From positions 406,501 through 470,500 of the forward strand of contig JAQFVV010000352.1 of assembly GCA_028023455.1 (NCBI GenBank): a stretch of 64,000 nt of DNA. The letters run 5' to 3'. The first letter of the stretch is position 1; every line of letters starts with the position of its first letter. The notes below the pieces were generated by a model, which did not search any database, was not told the DNA's origin, and worked only from the letters and a program-made list of their open reading frames with translations. This document shows positions 24,310 through 36,494 of the stretch, piece by piece. The stretch comes from Epiperipatus broadwayi. Lineage: Eukaryota > Onychophora > Udeonychophora > Euonychophora > Peripatidae. The position numbers were made by a program, and so were the translations under genes.

Positions 24310-25270
24310 TGATATGTCAATAGCAATAACAATAGTAGTGTGTATGGTGATTAGCAATAAGACTACAGGCAACTAAATAAATTTTTAAAACACAACAAGA
24401 TTTATTGACAATATTTACAACTTTATTTCAGTCACGTTGTCTGAAATAAAACCAATACATTAAATTAAACTCAGGGATGAAAATACTTGGTATCGCATTG
24501 ACTATACACTCAGTAAATGAGACAAACTAATACAGTCATGTTTATGCTATCACTATTATGATTAACTAAGTTTCTATTATTATTCTACCTTATGGAACAA
24601 AAGATTTAAACTTTTTTTAAATTAAACTAGCATATAAGTTATAAACAAAATGAACTCAGGCCTTTGGGAAATACATGGCATTTTAAATCTAAAAACTTGA
24701 AGTTATGATTTAGTGCATTAAACTGTAGCTATTTGATTTGTTGGAATATGATAAGGGCAATTATAATATGCAGAACAATCAATAATTTATTATATTTTAA
24801 TATGAAAAGATTCATTATATTGATGTGGGGACAGACATCATAAGTCAAATGCACATATGACACTAAAACATTACCTATGTCCACAACCTAATTATTGAAT
24901 ATTAACTGATCTTACTGATCCTTTGGTAAATCACTACTTGATGAAAATAAATCCAACCTTCCCACATGCATTTCTTGCTCTTACACCTATAAGTTCTATA
25001 ATCCCTAGTAGGTTTTGGTTTGGTTTGTCTATAAACTGATGAAGATCCTACAACATCATAAAATACTATTCCAATTAGGCAAACACTATAGATAGACCAG
25101 TGTCCCTTAATCTAACTTTATCCTATCCTTGCTATATGATTTTGAAATATGAAACTTCACTATACATGGTGGAAAACTAACTCTATAACCTCATGAGACA
25201 TCTAACAATAAAGGGAGGCTCTACAAATCAACATGATAGTTGTATAATAATATGGATAATTCTAATACCT
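24310..25270. repeat. Diverged dispersed repeat, copy 2 (matches 9330-10330)
   Basis: Same ordered words as copy 1, listed there. On the minus strand both carry an AATAAA-like signal in TTATTAATAAACTTTG-type context (clearer in copy 1), hinting at an LTR-like R region read leftward. Confidence 0.6.
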
Positions 25271-26040
25271 CTCCATAGGTATAACTCGTGGGCTTGGACT
25301 CACCATCGGAAAATAGAATTCAAACCATGTATATCCTCTCTTTTAGGATTAATTATGCTAACTAAGCATTACTAATTTCTCAGCCTCAACCATCCTATCT
25401 TCTCATGTAATCAGTAATGGATGATTCTCCATCAGACCATGCTCAATATTAATACTAATATTATTTTATTTGAGGCCATTATATGTGACACATACTTATC
25501 AGATAAAAGCAGTCACCAATCATTATCAATATTATTGCAAGGTAAAACAACACTAACAATAAAAGTGGAAACATAACTATTCCACTCACAATGCAGAAAC
25601 TATTAATGTATCAATAGACAAACCAAAATATATGTCAAATGATCATAAATTATTTTAATATAACAATTATACTTTTGTTATAGCAAGCATTATGCATGTA
25701 AACAATGAAGATCAACCTGCATTTATATTCAAAGTGGACATGTTCATTCCTATGCAAAATGAAGAAATGAAAAAGGCTTAGATAATTTTTTTATATAAGA
25801 AAACAATTCTGTCATTATAGTATATCTTTGACAAAATGTCTGTTTGTTCATTGTTTTATAAAATATTAAAGGCTATTTGAAAAGTGTGAGAGATAAATAT
25901 ATCCCTTTCTCCCCAGATAAATGACATTTAATATTATGTTTTCCCTTAATTGGGAAAATAGCAAATATATGTGTAATAATAAATGTATATATCTTTATAC
26001 ATCTTTACATCCCTTTTACTAAATATATTTTATACCACAA

Positions 26041-26062
26041 TATATATATATATATATTGGGA

Positions 26063-26139
<77 letters not shown>

Positions 26140-26144
26140 CCCAA
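26041..26144. repeat. Long (AT)n with 8-bp inverted arms
   Basis: An AT run, then TTGGGAGT (26057-26064), about 70 bases of pure AT, then the reverse complement ACTCCCAA (26137-26144). The open frames seen here on both strands are only the repeat. Confidence 0.9.
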
Positions 26145-26639
26145 ATGACACCTGGCATAAGTATTATAAAAATTGGCAGATGAGTTTTATTTCTTAAGAA
26201 AGAATAGAGAATAAAATCATGCAATTATCTTTTAACTTTATTAAAAGTTAGATGATTCAAAAATTACTTTTTTGATTTGTTTATTTTATCTTTTGACATT
26301 TTTCTTCAAAATTATTTTGAATTATTTTATTGAAATTATCATTTATAAGTAAGCCCATTCTTCTACTTAATAATAAGTGCAAAAACAAACATTTTTGTCA
26401 TCTTTTTCTTTTAAATGTAAATAATTTGTGCATCATTTTTAAATCTGAGAATATATAATATATGAACAAAATAAAAGCAAAAGCTTACTTTTTCTTGAAT
26501 TGTTCTGGGTTTGAAGTAATATTTATTGAAATAAATATTTATCCACATGGTTCCTATTTCTACTTTATAGTATAACTTTAAAAAACTATCAAATTGACGG
26601 AAAAACAGTGTTGAAATGATAGCAAGGCTTTAAGATTTT

Positions 26640-27261
26640 CTATTCAATCATTTTAAATAACAATATATTATAATCTCATTCAAGTAGATTCCAAATTTTT
26701 CTGATTTTTTAGCTTTTTCTTCCTTATTTTATAAAATTAGAGTTGAAGTCTGTTCATACTGATTCTCTTTTTTCTTAATCACCCCCCTACAACTTTGTTA
26801 TATCATATATAGCTTGTATTACAATGCATTGTAGCAACAAATGGACCAATAACCTTAGTGTGAATATCATTAATATTACTCCATCTACCTTCCCATTTAA
26901 TAACTACCCATACTATGCAAGACTGTTTTTAATTCACTACAAAAATATGCTTAAGAATTAACTAAAATGATTCATTTTACAAGATTTACAAATTTAATTT
27001 ATTTATTTCAATTGCTATTCAACAATAATAAAATTGCAATATATTTATCTCCCAATTAATAATAAATACTTTTAATTTATTATTTTATCCCTAGTCAAAT
27101 CCTACACTGGATCTGACATCTCATCTCCACTCAAGCAGATTTCCTAGTGCATCCAGAACAGTCTTTATAGAAAGCCACTTGTTAAGATTTTAATGCCAAA
27201 TATATTTTTATGATTTAAAATTTTGGATTATTTAATACAGGGACCTAAATATAAGGTCACA
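26640..27261. repeat. Diverged direct repeat, copy 2 (matches 22080-22861)
   Basis: Pairs with copy 1 in the same orientation and ends GGTCACA before (AT)n. See copy 1 for shared words. Confidence 0.65.
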
Positions 27262-27275
27262 ATATATATATATGT

Positions 27276-29399
27276 ATATGAAAAAAAACAGTTTTAATCA
27301 CGTTAAAACCTGCTGACGCTTGTATTTATGATCCATAGATGGCATTTTTACCAAAAACACGATCAAGCGTTTGTTTACATAAACGATCAAAGAGTCAGAA
27401 TTAACTATCACTTTCATTTTAGCCCACTTTCAGATCAGCTGATTTCAAGCTATTTGCTATCATCAGTGAAAAACAGAGCCAAGAAACTAGATATAAAAAC
27501 TGACTCCAAGTGTTTATGCACAGAGTTTCTATCAGTTTGCAAGCATGAATTTTTTAGACACCTAAATGTGTTCAAACTCAGCCTATCAAACTAGATAGCT
27601 ATATGGGTCTGATCTCAGTTCAGCTTCTCCACATAGTCAAAGCCTCTGCAATTTATATCATTGCGGAAATCTTTAAAGGTAGATTTATGAAAAACAAAAC
27701 AAGTTTTAATCACGTTAAAACCTGCTGACGCTTGTATTTATGATCCATAGATGGCGTTTTTACCAAAAACACAATCAAGTGTTTGTTTACATAAACAATC
27801 AAAAATTCAGAATTAACTATCTCTTTCATTTTAGCCCACTTTCAGATCAGCTGATTTCAAGCTATTTGCTATCGTCAGTGAAAGACAGAGCCAAAAAACT
27901 AGATCTAAAAACTGATTCCAAGTGTTTATGCACAGAGTTTCTATCAGTTTGCAAGCATGAATTTTTAGACACCTAAATGTCTTCAAACTCAGCCTATCAA
28001 ACTAGATAGCTATATGGGTCTGATCTCAGTTCAGCTTCTCTACATAGTCAAGGCCTCTGCAATTTATATCATTGCGGAAACTTTTAAAGGTAGATTTATG
28101 AAAAACAAAAACAAGTTTTAATCACGTTAAAACCTGCTGACACTTGTAATTATGATCCATAGATGGCGTTTTTACCAAAAACATGATCAAGCTATTGTTT
28201 ACATAAACGATCAAAGAGTCAGAATTAACTATCTCTTTCATTTTAGCCCACAGTCACATAAACTGATTTCAAGCTATTTGCTATCGTCAGTGAAAGACCC
28301 ATATAGCTATCTAGTTTGATAGGCTGAGTTTGAAGACATTTAGGTGTTTAAAAAATTCATGCTTGCAAACTGATAGAAACTCTGTGCATAAACACTTGGA
28401 GTCAGTTTTTAGATCTAGTTTCTTGGCTCTTTCTTTCACTGACGATACCAAATAGCTTGAAATCAGATGATCTGAAAGTGGGCTAAAATGAAAGAGATAG
28501 TTAATTCTGATGCTTTGATCGTTTATATAAACAAACGCTTGATCGTGTTTTTGGTAAAAATGCCATCCATGGATCATAAATACAAGCGTCAGCAGGTTTT
28601 AACGTGATTAAAACTTGTTTTTGTTTTTTCATAAATCTACCTTTAAAGGTTTCTGCAATGATATAAATTGCAGAGGCTTTGACTATGTGGAGAAGCTGAA
28701 CTGAGATCAGACCCATATAGCTATCTAGTTTGATAGGCTGAGTTTGAAGACATTTAGGTGTCTAAAAAATTCATGCTTGCAAACTGATAGAAACTCTGTG
28801 CATAAACACTTGGAGTCAGTTTTTAGATCTAGTTTCTTGGCTCTGTCTTTCACTGACAATAGCAAATAGCTTGAAATCAGCTGATCTGAAAGTGGGCTAA
28901 AACGAAAGAGATAGTTCATTCTCACTCTTTGATCGTTTATGTAAACAAACGCTTGATCGTGTTTTTGGTAAAAACGCCATCTACGGATCATAAATACAAG
29001 CGTCAGCAGGTTTTAACATGATTAAAACTTGTTTTTGTTTTTCATAAATCTATCTTTAAAGGTTTCCGCAATGATATAAATTGCAGAGGCTTTGACTATG
29101 TGGAGAAGCTGAACTGAGATCAGACCCATATAGCTATCTAGTTTGATAGGCTGAGTTTGAACATATTTAGGTGTCTAAAAAATTCATGCTTGCAAACTGA
29201 TAGAAACTCTATGCATAAACACTTGGAGTCAGTTTTTAGATCTAGTTTATTGGCTTTGTCTTTCACTGATGATAGCAAATAGCTTGAAATCAGCTGATTT
29301 GAAAGTGGGCTAAAACGAAAGAGATAGTTAATTCTGACCCTTTGATCATTTATGTAAACAAACACTTGATCGTGTTTTTGGTAAAAATGCCATCTATGG

Positions 29400-29402
<3 letters not shown>
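27276..29402. repeat. 2.1 kb palindromic array of ~414-bp units
   Basis: Plus-strand units start near 27300, 27712 and 28126; the third is cut after GTCAGTGAAAGAC at 28297. From 28298 the same unit runs on the minus strand in almost three copies to 29402. Unit spacing is 412-414 bases and copies are nearly identical. Both outer edges are (AT)n (27261-27276 and 29403-29462). An 88-codon frame (MIHRW..FYQKHDQ..) stays open in most units, with amino-acid changes scattered along it; I find no domain and treat it as part of the repeat. Confidence 0.9.

Positions 29403-29462
<60 letters not shown>
29403..29462. repeat. (AT)n between the 414-bp palindrome and E2
   Basis: About 60 bases of pure AT. 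The 414-bp array ends ATGGATC on its left, and the E2 LTR begins TGTACATA on its right. The same junction order is seen at 10857-10887 next to E1. Confidence 0.95.
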
Positions 29463-29465
<3 letters not shown>

Positions 29466-29797
29466 ACATATATGTATGTTCTCATGTCCCACACATATAT
29501 ATTATTTAATTGAGAAAAAAAAATTCTTTTATATATATAGATTTATGTGTACATATATTATATGTGTAATATATAGTTGATAAATTAATAGGTGATGAAT
29601 GAATATAATGTTGTAAGAAAGCATATTTTAATATGTTAGTTTTCTTATTAAATAATTAATATATTCAGTTATTTAGTTTTATTTTTGGTTAACATAAAGC
29701 AGATCAGAAACAAAGTGTCAAATAAAGTGATCTAGATAAGAGATTGAGATTTGAAAATGTACACGTGCAAAAGGGTGTGAAAGAATAAGAACGGCTG

Positions 29798-29803
29798 TAT
29801 AAA
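29798..29803 (+). promoter_or_regulatory. TATA box of E2 LTR
   Basis: TATAAA in GGCTGTATAAACAC, matched in the 3' LTR at 36853-36858, where a ~21-base insertion precedes it. A poly(A) signal lies about 110 bases downstream in both LTRs, so the pair marks U3/R/U5. Confidence 0.55.
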
Positions 29804-29908
29804 CACAAAAATGCTTTTACACCTATTTGTAATGACTATAGATTGTCAGATGTATTGTTTGTGTTATCTGTGTCTAAGATTATTTTTATAAAGGGTGTGC
29901 TTTGAGGT

Positions 29909-29914
29909 AATAAA
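29909..29914 (+). terminator. Poly(A) signal of E2 LTR
   Basis: AATAAA in GAGGTAATAAAGCATGA; the 3' LTR has the same signal at 36964-36969. In the right LTR this would end the element's RNA. Confidence 0.5.
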
Positions 29915-32900
29915 GCATGATTATTAATTTTCTTGTAAAATCACGATAGAACACCAACTTGTCAAACTCTGATTTTTTATCTTTTATCTCAAGATAAGAT
30001 ATGCAGGTGGTCAGTTTCTTTGACCAAAGATTGGCAATATAAATGAATAAAATGTTTAAAAGTCAGTCAGTATTATTATTTTAGAGAGACAGAAGTCACT
30101 CAAGTCATTATTATTAAAGAGAGATGTAACTCAGTCATTATTAATATAGAGAGACAGACAGTCACTCAGTCATTATTATTAAAGAGAGATGTAACTCAGT
30201 ATTATTAAACAGAGATGTAACTCTCATTCAATTTTTTTCTCGTTATTAATGTTGAAAAAAAAAAAAGGAAAGTGGGCGATTTGATTTTTTTTCACTCTTT
30301 AAAAATTGAAAAAGGGAAAAGAAGGAAGAGACTCTTGTATAAAGTCAAAATAGATGCAGATGTGCAGATATACAATTAATTCCCAGCAATATTAATAATG
30401 GAAAAAGAAGGAAAATGGAACAAAATTGAATTTATAAGAAGTTATTGACAATTCCATGAAAAGAGATTAACATATTTTTCTGAGTATAATACCATGACTC
30501 TGCATTGCTAAACCATTTTTTTCTGCTTCCTGATTAATACAGAATGAGTTAAAATCACTAATCTACTGTGGTCTCATATACCAATCAAATAATAACCAAC
30601 AAAATGAAAGAGTTTGAAGCCAACTACACAAGCTATATAAAATGCTTTTTTTCTGGCTCCTGGTCTATTAAAGGCTCATTACTTTTGGATGAATGGAGAA
30701 GGGGAAGAAAGAGGAAAAGAAAATGTATAAAATCCATATATAGCCAAGTTTGAAACCATGAATCAAATTTTTGTTAAAGTTTACCTCAGTCATCTAAAGT
30801 GTCTACAGTGATTATTTTTTTTAAAATGGGAGAGACAAGCAAATCCACCAGTACATACTTATTAATAGCTCTTTTTAAAATGGTAGAAGGAAGCCAATCA
30901 ACAATAAATAATATTAGAATTAAAGAAACAAGCAAGTCAATTGATTCATGTTTATCTTAACAGTATCTGCAATAACTTTCTTTTTAATGGAGCAAAGACA
31001 AGCAGTCTGAAAATTCAAACTCGGGACATTTATAAGAAGTGAAAGTGATCGGGTAACTATGAACTTTCATTAACAGATCTTTTATTATTGCTTATTAAAA
31101 GTAAACATTAATTTATTGTTCAAAACATTATTTTTTTTTCTTTTGATACAGAAACATTCAGGGCTTGTTTATCTATAGTTATTCTCAATATCACATAACA
31201 TAACACAAATACAGTTTAAATCTTTAAACTTAAATGTTCATTATTTTTTTTATTATATTGTAATATTGAAATGTTTTTTTTAATGGTTTTGTAGTTGTTA
31301 TGATAATGAGCAACCTAGAAATATATGCATTTATAATGTTTTTTTTTTATTTTATCTTGTTGCATATTAAAATTAATATCATGTATTTTATTTTCTTTTG
31401 CTAAAAGGTTGCAAAAAATATTTCTATATATGTGATTTGTGGGTATACATTTTAAACATATATGTTAACATTACCGAATGTGTGCATGCGTAACTGCTTA
31501 TACAAACATGTCAAGTAATAGGTTACATATAATTAGTTTAAATATGAGAAATTATAAAGCAAGGCTTACATATGAGTGGAAGTGCAATAAAACACACAGG
31601 ATACATATGAAATTTATTTTATGATATAATAAGTTAGGAAAGACTTAAGTAAGCATTCCATAAAATATATTTTTTTAAGCCAGCTTATTTTAAAATATCC
31701 AGAAATGACAAACCTATATATTAAGTCTATTTGCTTGTGCTTATATAAATTTTTATATTAATTTTTGTATTGAATTAATGTAATAATAAGCCATTTATTT
31801 AATTATTGATTTGATTTTAAAGAAAGAAAGAAAGAGTAATAGTATTAATAAAATATAATTATATATATCTTAATTGGTTTTCCGAGTTCTTATTAAAAAT
31901 ATTATGTTTTCTTGTCTTAATTCTATGGTTTTAAATGATCATCATCATCATCATCGCTCACAGATATTGAGAATCATCATTCGTAAATATTGAGCAAACA
32001 CTTGCAAATATTAAGCGCTCGCAAAATGTTAAGTAAACTAGAATGTTGATTTATCTTTAAATATTTAAGGATTAGGCTTGATAATAACCAAATTTTTATA
32101 ATTATAGTTCAATAGTAGAAAAGCTAAAATTGGGTTGTGTCCAGGAATTATGATCATCCTCATCAAAGATGGATATCGTATTATTGATTAAAATGTTTCA
32201 AATAATACTATACAAGAATTATGATCGCCATCATCATCATTAATAAATTATAATCATTAAATCTAATGTTTAGCATAATTAATTTATGTAGTAAATAAAG
32301 ATTTATAGAAAGATGGATATCATGCATAGAGATTCATGATGATCATTCATCATCACTAGTATTATTAAATCCTGGTTTTAACTATAAAAGTATTTTAGTA
32401 AATAACGATAAACGTATATAAATGATAGTAAATGTAATATTTAAATCTCAGTTTGAAATAGGATAATTTTTAATAAATGCATATGAGTTTATAAAGATTA
32501 ATTTATTGTTTTGAGTTTATTAATAAGCTATGGCTGGTATCATCACTATCACTATTATTATCATTATTATTATGATATCACTAAATTATTATCATTCATC
32601 ATTATTATCATCATCATTATCACCTTTATATTGTGATAAATAATCTAGTTAAATCGCCATCAATATTAATAATGTTTTTCACGATGCTTGTTTAGAAGCC
32701 ATTAATAAGATGATACTTGTCTGTTCATCAATATACATAAAATGAGCGAGCAATGTCTATAAGAGTCTTTGATCTATAATATAAATTTTGGTAATATTGG
32801 GATCTTGTAATTTTATCGATATAGATAAAATGTAAGAATGCCATTTTTTTCATTAGTCATCCAAGTCATGTGTGATAATAATGTACCAAATGAGTTTGAA

Positions 32901-34409
32901 CTCAGTACATGCTAAACAGATATTTATCTAGATTTAAAACAATCCAGTGGCGCTCGTGGGAAAACACATATACTTAGCTAAACTGAATAAAGAGTGATAT
33001 AATCCCTTTCCAACTTCACAATATTAACTTTATATAATATAAATTATAAGTTGTCATAAGTAGCACCAGTGTGTGCATGTGACCATGAATGGTCTTATAT
33101 GGTTGGAAAGAAGAATAGGAAGGATTCTTTATTAAAAGAACCTAGTATTGGAGATAAAGCATAAGGCACTCCAGGAATCTCACAGTGGATACTTTTATTC
33201 AGTTGCTATATTTAATATTATTTTATTCGATGACAATGGCCAGTATGTTTTATTGTTCAAATGACATCCCCAATATTTAGATATTATTAAATCTTTAATG
33301 ATGATAGTTTTAATTGTCATTGTTGTTATTTTATATGGAGAAATGAGATAACTTATTTATTTTATTACTAATGTCACAGAATTAATGTTTAGGATAGTTG
33401 AAATCGGGCTATAATGTTATATTTAATTAATTAGAAATAGACACCCAGATATAGCATGATATGCATATATTCTTATTTATATGTTAGCATCATCCTTATT
33501 TAATTATAAATTGTATTTTGGCTAACACAGTGAATTCATTTCTCATTTAGTTTACTTGGTTACCAAATGATGAACGCTGCAGCGTATCATCATCATGTTT
33601 AGTGTTTGGTTATTGAATTATGGCAACTATCATTTCATCACTCATCTATTTATCTATACTGTCACAATGTTTCTTACTGTTACAAATAACAGATTAGATA
33701 AACATATATGTTAATAATGGATCATTTTCTATCAATATTTATTATCGTTACAAATGTATTAATGTATTCTTTCCATTACAAATATCACACCAACTAGCGC
33801 TCGAAATAAGCCAAATAAGGGCCTGAAATACACCACATACCTGTGAGATGTGTAGTATATAATGATGACAGATGTATAGTTTGAAAAAAAATTTTTTTAT
33901 TATTAGATACAAATATTTTGGCCTGATGTTTAGATGATGATGATTACTGTTATTTCATTTTTGATGATGATAAATAAATATAACCATTAAGCAGCTTAGT
34001 TTCAATTTTTAAAATATAAAGATATCACAACTTATAATAAGTGTTAAAGTTAATAGCACTGTTTTGTTTTTTTAAATATTTTTCTTATCAGTGAAATATA
34101 GAGTTGCTGCTAGATAAGCATAAAAATATTAATAGCCCTGAATTGTAGAATAATAATTTTGTTCATATTTGAAAAGTTTGTGTAATAGAAAATCTATGGT
34201 TTTGGAGGTTGGATTGGATAATTGATTGTTGGAGTTTGGTTGGTCGTGTTACAATTTTGATGATGGATGGATAATTTTTGTCATTGCTTTGAGGATGTGA
34301 TGTGTTCATGCCACTGGTGATTGATTTATCTCATTCACTGCTCCAACCCAGATTATAATATAAGTTATTATTTATCATGTAGCAGTTAACAGTAGGCCTG
34401 CCATGATTT

Positions 34410-34560
34410 TGCCTCTAAGACTCCAGAGAGAGCAAGGCAGTATTTTGTTTTACTGATATATAATTGTTGCCTCTAAGACTTTAAAGATAAGCAAGGCAGT
34501 ATTTTATGAATTAAAGCCCCTAAGACTTGGAAGTAAGGGCAATGCAACAGTGTTTGCAAT
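34410..34560. repeat. Three imperfect repeats with CCTCTAAGACT
   Basis: TGCCTCTAAGACTCCAGAG...CAAGGCAGTATTTTG, TGCCTCTAAGACTTTAAAG...CAAGGCAGTATTTTA and GCCCCTAAGACTTGGAAG...GGCAATGCAAC. The unit is about 60-75 bases. A related CCCCTAAGACT lies in E1 at about 15436. Confidence 0.75.
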
Positions 34561-34726
34561 AAACTATTATGGGTTGTAGTAGCTTAGAGTGATTGAATTG
34601 GGGTGATCATCTGAGTGTTCATGGAGCATTGTGTGCTTTAAGTGCAGTGATTGGATTCTTTTATCTATCTCATGATTGTGAATTGCTAATCATCCTTTTG
34701 GCCTTCAATATCTGTCGGATCTCTAG

Positions 34727-34738
34727 AAGGATGGATGA

Positions 34739-34782
<44 letters not shown>

Positions 34783-34794
34783 TCATCCATCCTT
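34727..34794. repeat. (AT)n palindrome with 14-bp arms
   Basis: AAGGATGGATGAGT at 34727-34740 and its exact reverse complement ACTCATCCATCCTT at 34781-34794 enclose about 40 bases of pure AT. A perfect 68-base hairpin. Confidence 0.95.
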
Positions 34795-34810
34795 ATCTCA
34801 AATATATCTC

Positions 34811-34854
<44 letters not shown>

Positions 34855-34859
34855 GAGAT
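34795..34859. repeat. Second (AT)n palindrome, back to back
   Basis: ATCTCAAAT at 34795-34803 pairs with ATTTGAGAT at 34851-34859 around another AT run. It starts on the base after the preceding palindrome. Confidence 0.9.
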
Positions 34860-35338
34860 GTGAACTCTATTATAAATCTAGGCACATATGTTATATAAGT
34901 AATTTTTTTTGCTTAGTGTATTAAAATAGGGCATAAAGAGAGTTAAGTTTTGTAAAAGCATTAAAACCTAGATAAATCATGGCATAAAAAGGGCACACCT
35001 ATACAGAGATAGCTTATTCTTAAATAAATGTTTTTTTTTTAAAAAGGGACTATGGCCTCATAATTTGTCAATTAAACATAAGTACAAATGAGTGGATGAT
35101 GGAGTTTATGTTAAATAAAGGCACTTAAGATATAAATAGATAAATAAAGGCACTTAAGATATAGATAGATTGATGGGGAGAATTATGGCTAAGAAAGAAT
35201 GGTTGGAAATTTTAAAGTATATGGGGATAGATAAAGGTGTTTAACTCTGGATGTATAGGAAATCAGGGAGCAGAACAAAATAGAGCAGAACAGAATAAAG
35301 CAGAACAGAAATAAGTAATATAAATATTTTATAAATTT

Positions 35339-35572
35339 ATGATGGAGCAAGAAAAAGAATTAACTATTGAGGGAATGGAAGTAGAGAAGCAAGGCCCTCC
35401 AGAGTGGTTGCAAGTTATAATTAGTCAGATGAATCAGAGATTTGATCAACAATCACAAGAGATCAAAGAAATGAATCAGAAAATGGATCAGTACTTCCAA
35501 ACAATACATGAGTCTATCAAGTACTGTCTTAGGGACTTGACAATAAGATGGATCAACCATCACCAGAAATGA
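35339..35572 (+). CDS. E2 gag-like N-terminal frame, coiled-coil
   Basis: Begins at an ATG (35341, MEQEKELTIEG) preceded by a run of AGCAGAACAGAA repeats. Residues 25-60 (SQMNQRFDQQSQEIKEMNQK) are a Q/E/M-rich coiled coil. It ends out of frame with the next ORF; the sequence LRD|LDNKMDQ reads on if the frame slips back one base near 35540. There is no classical slippery heptamer, so a one-base mutation is likelier than programmed frameshifting. It is probably the N-terminus of the longer product that follows. Confidence 0.5.
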   Translation: MMEQEKELTIEGMEVEKQGPPEWLQVIISQMNQRFDQQSQEIKEMNQKMDQYFQTIHESIKYCLRDLTIRWINHHQK

Positions 35573-36330
35573 ATGATCAAGTAACTGATTTAGGTAAAGA
35601 AACTGATAATAAGATGACCAGTCCAGAACAAGAAATAGTGCCAGAGAGTTATGTGACTGTAGACAAGCCATATGAAAATGATGAGGTAGCTGCTTTACAA
35701 GAACAGTGTAATCCCAAAAAGGATATATACTGTGAGATCCATAACCTAGAAATAAAGATAGCCACTGTACAGGAACAAATTGACCTAAGGAAAGATGTAA
35801 TCAGTAAAGCTAGTTTCTTAGAATTAAAGATAGCTGCTGATGTATATGCCCCAGTAAATGTAGCAGACAAGTTTGAGACATTGAGGGCTACCAAAAGGAT
35901 AGCTGAAAGTTATCATAGAAGGGAGGAGAGCTATGGCTATAAAGTCTCCAATATGAGAGGTGGAAGAAACCAGTTAGGCCGACAATTTCCCACAAAACCT
36001 GGCAAACCAAACATAGGAATGCCTGGGAATATATATTTGATAGCGGATGATGTGTACTCCCCAATAAGAGTGGCAGACCTGTTGGATGCCCTGGGAGTTG
36101 CAGAAAGTAAAGCTGAAGGTTATTCTAGGAGGGAGGAGAGATATAGTTATAAGATCTCGACCATTAGGATTATGAATAATCAGTTAGGCAGATACTATTC
36201 CACAAAACCTAGCAAACCAAATATAAGTAGGCCTGGGAATAAATTCAATGATCTAAGTGAAAATTGTAGACCCATGATCAAGGAAAATCCAATAGCAAGT
36301 TGTTCTGAATCAGTAAGTAATGATACATGA
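35548..36330 (+). CDS. E2 260-codon internally duplicated protein, unassigned
   Basis: The longest non-microsatellite frame in the window. The first ~50 residues are acidic. Then two short related units (ALQEQCNPKKDI.. and TVQEQIDLRKDV.., each ending in LEIKIA / LELKIAA), followed by two longer related units of ~65 residues: VYAPVNVADKFETL...RREESYGYKVS...NQLGRQFPTKPGKPN and VYSPIRVADLLDAL...RREERYSYKIS...NQLGRYYSTKPSKPN. No protease, zinc knuckle or enzyme motif is visible. Its place between LTRs suggests a structural (gag-derived) protein; the identity is otherwise unknown. Confidence 0.55.
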   Translation: MDQPSPEMNDQVTDLGKETDNKMTSPEQEIVPESYVTVDKPYENDEVAALQEQCNPKKDIYCEIHNLEIKIATVQEQIDLRKDVISKASFLELKIAADVYAPVNVADKFETLRATKRIAESYHRREESYGYKVSNMRGGRNQLGRQFPTKPGKPNIGMPGNIYLIADDVYSPIRVADLLDALGVAESKAEGYSRREERYSYKISTIRIMNNQLGRYYSTKPSKPNISRPGNKFNDLSENCRPMIKENPIASCSESVSNDT

Positions 36331-36480
36331 AGAACATTTGTTTAATAGTACATGAGTATAGTCATCAATAATAGACTGTGGTCAAATTTGTATTGAAAAA
36401 AACATGCATATATTAAGCATTTGGTTTATGGTTTAGGGAGGTAGTTTCATAAGAGACTATCGGAAATTTTATTTTTGTTT

Positions 36481-36494
36481 GGGAGTGAGGCAAA
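36481..36494 (+). other. Candidate polypurine tract of E2
   Basis: GGGAGTGAGGCAAA immediately upstream of the 3' LTR. It is the usual plus-strand primer position and supports the orientation of E2. Confidence 0.55.

Larger units (their letters stand above)
22864..27261. mobile_element. Possible old element bounded by TGTGACC...GGTCACA in (AT)n
   Basis: The stretch begins TGTGACC right after an (AT) tract (22855-22863) and ends with the exact reverse complement GGTCACA right before another (27262 on). It contains dispersed repeat copy 2 (24310-25270) and direct-repeat copy 2 (26640-27261). No coding remains. It may be one 4.4 kb element or adjacent pieces of several. Confidence 0.35.
29463..33780 (+). 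repeat. E2 5' LTR
   Basis: 4318 bases. TATAAA at 29798-29803 and AATAAA at 29909-29914 imply a U3 of about 335 bases, an R of about 100 and a U5 of some 3.8 kb. Downstream of R is a repeat array (GAGAGATGTAACTCAGT) at about 30075-30215, and (ATC/ATT)n runs lie near 31938 and 32540-32620. No protein is encoded. Confidence 0.9.
33781..35338. other. E2 leader region between the 5' LTR and the gag-like frames
   Basis: No protein frame beyond one running through AT repeats (34593-34856). It contains three imperfect copies of a CCTCTAAGACT...AAGGCAGT unit at about 34410-34560, and GCCCCTAAGACT, also found in E1. Two adjacent AT palindromes follow. A leader or packaging function is only a guess. 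Confidence 0.55.

Noticed and set aside
31800-33000. Host gene content inside the long repeats of E2
   Set aside because: The sequence is duplicated in both LTRs and has no lasting frame; ATC/ATT runs explain the few open stretches.
33781-33830. Primer-binding site after the E2 5' LTR
   Set aside because: No TGG and no stretch clearly complementary to a tRNA 3' end could be seen; the same holds after the E1 5' LTR at 13509.
34593-34856. 87-codon frame in the E2 leader
   Set aside because: Its second half is (AT)n palindromes; the first half has no domain.
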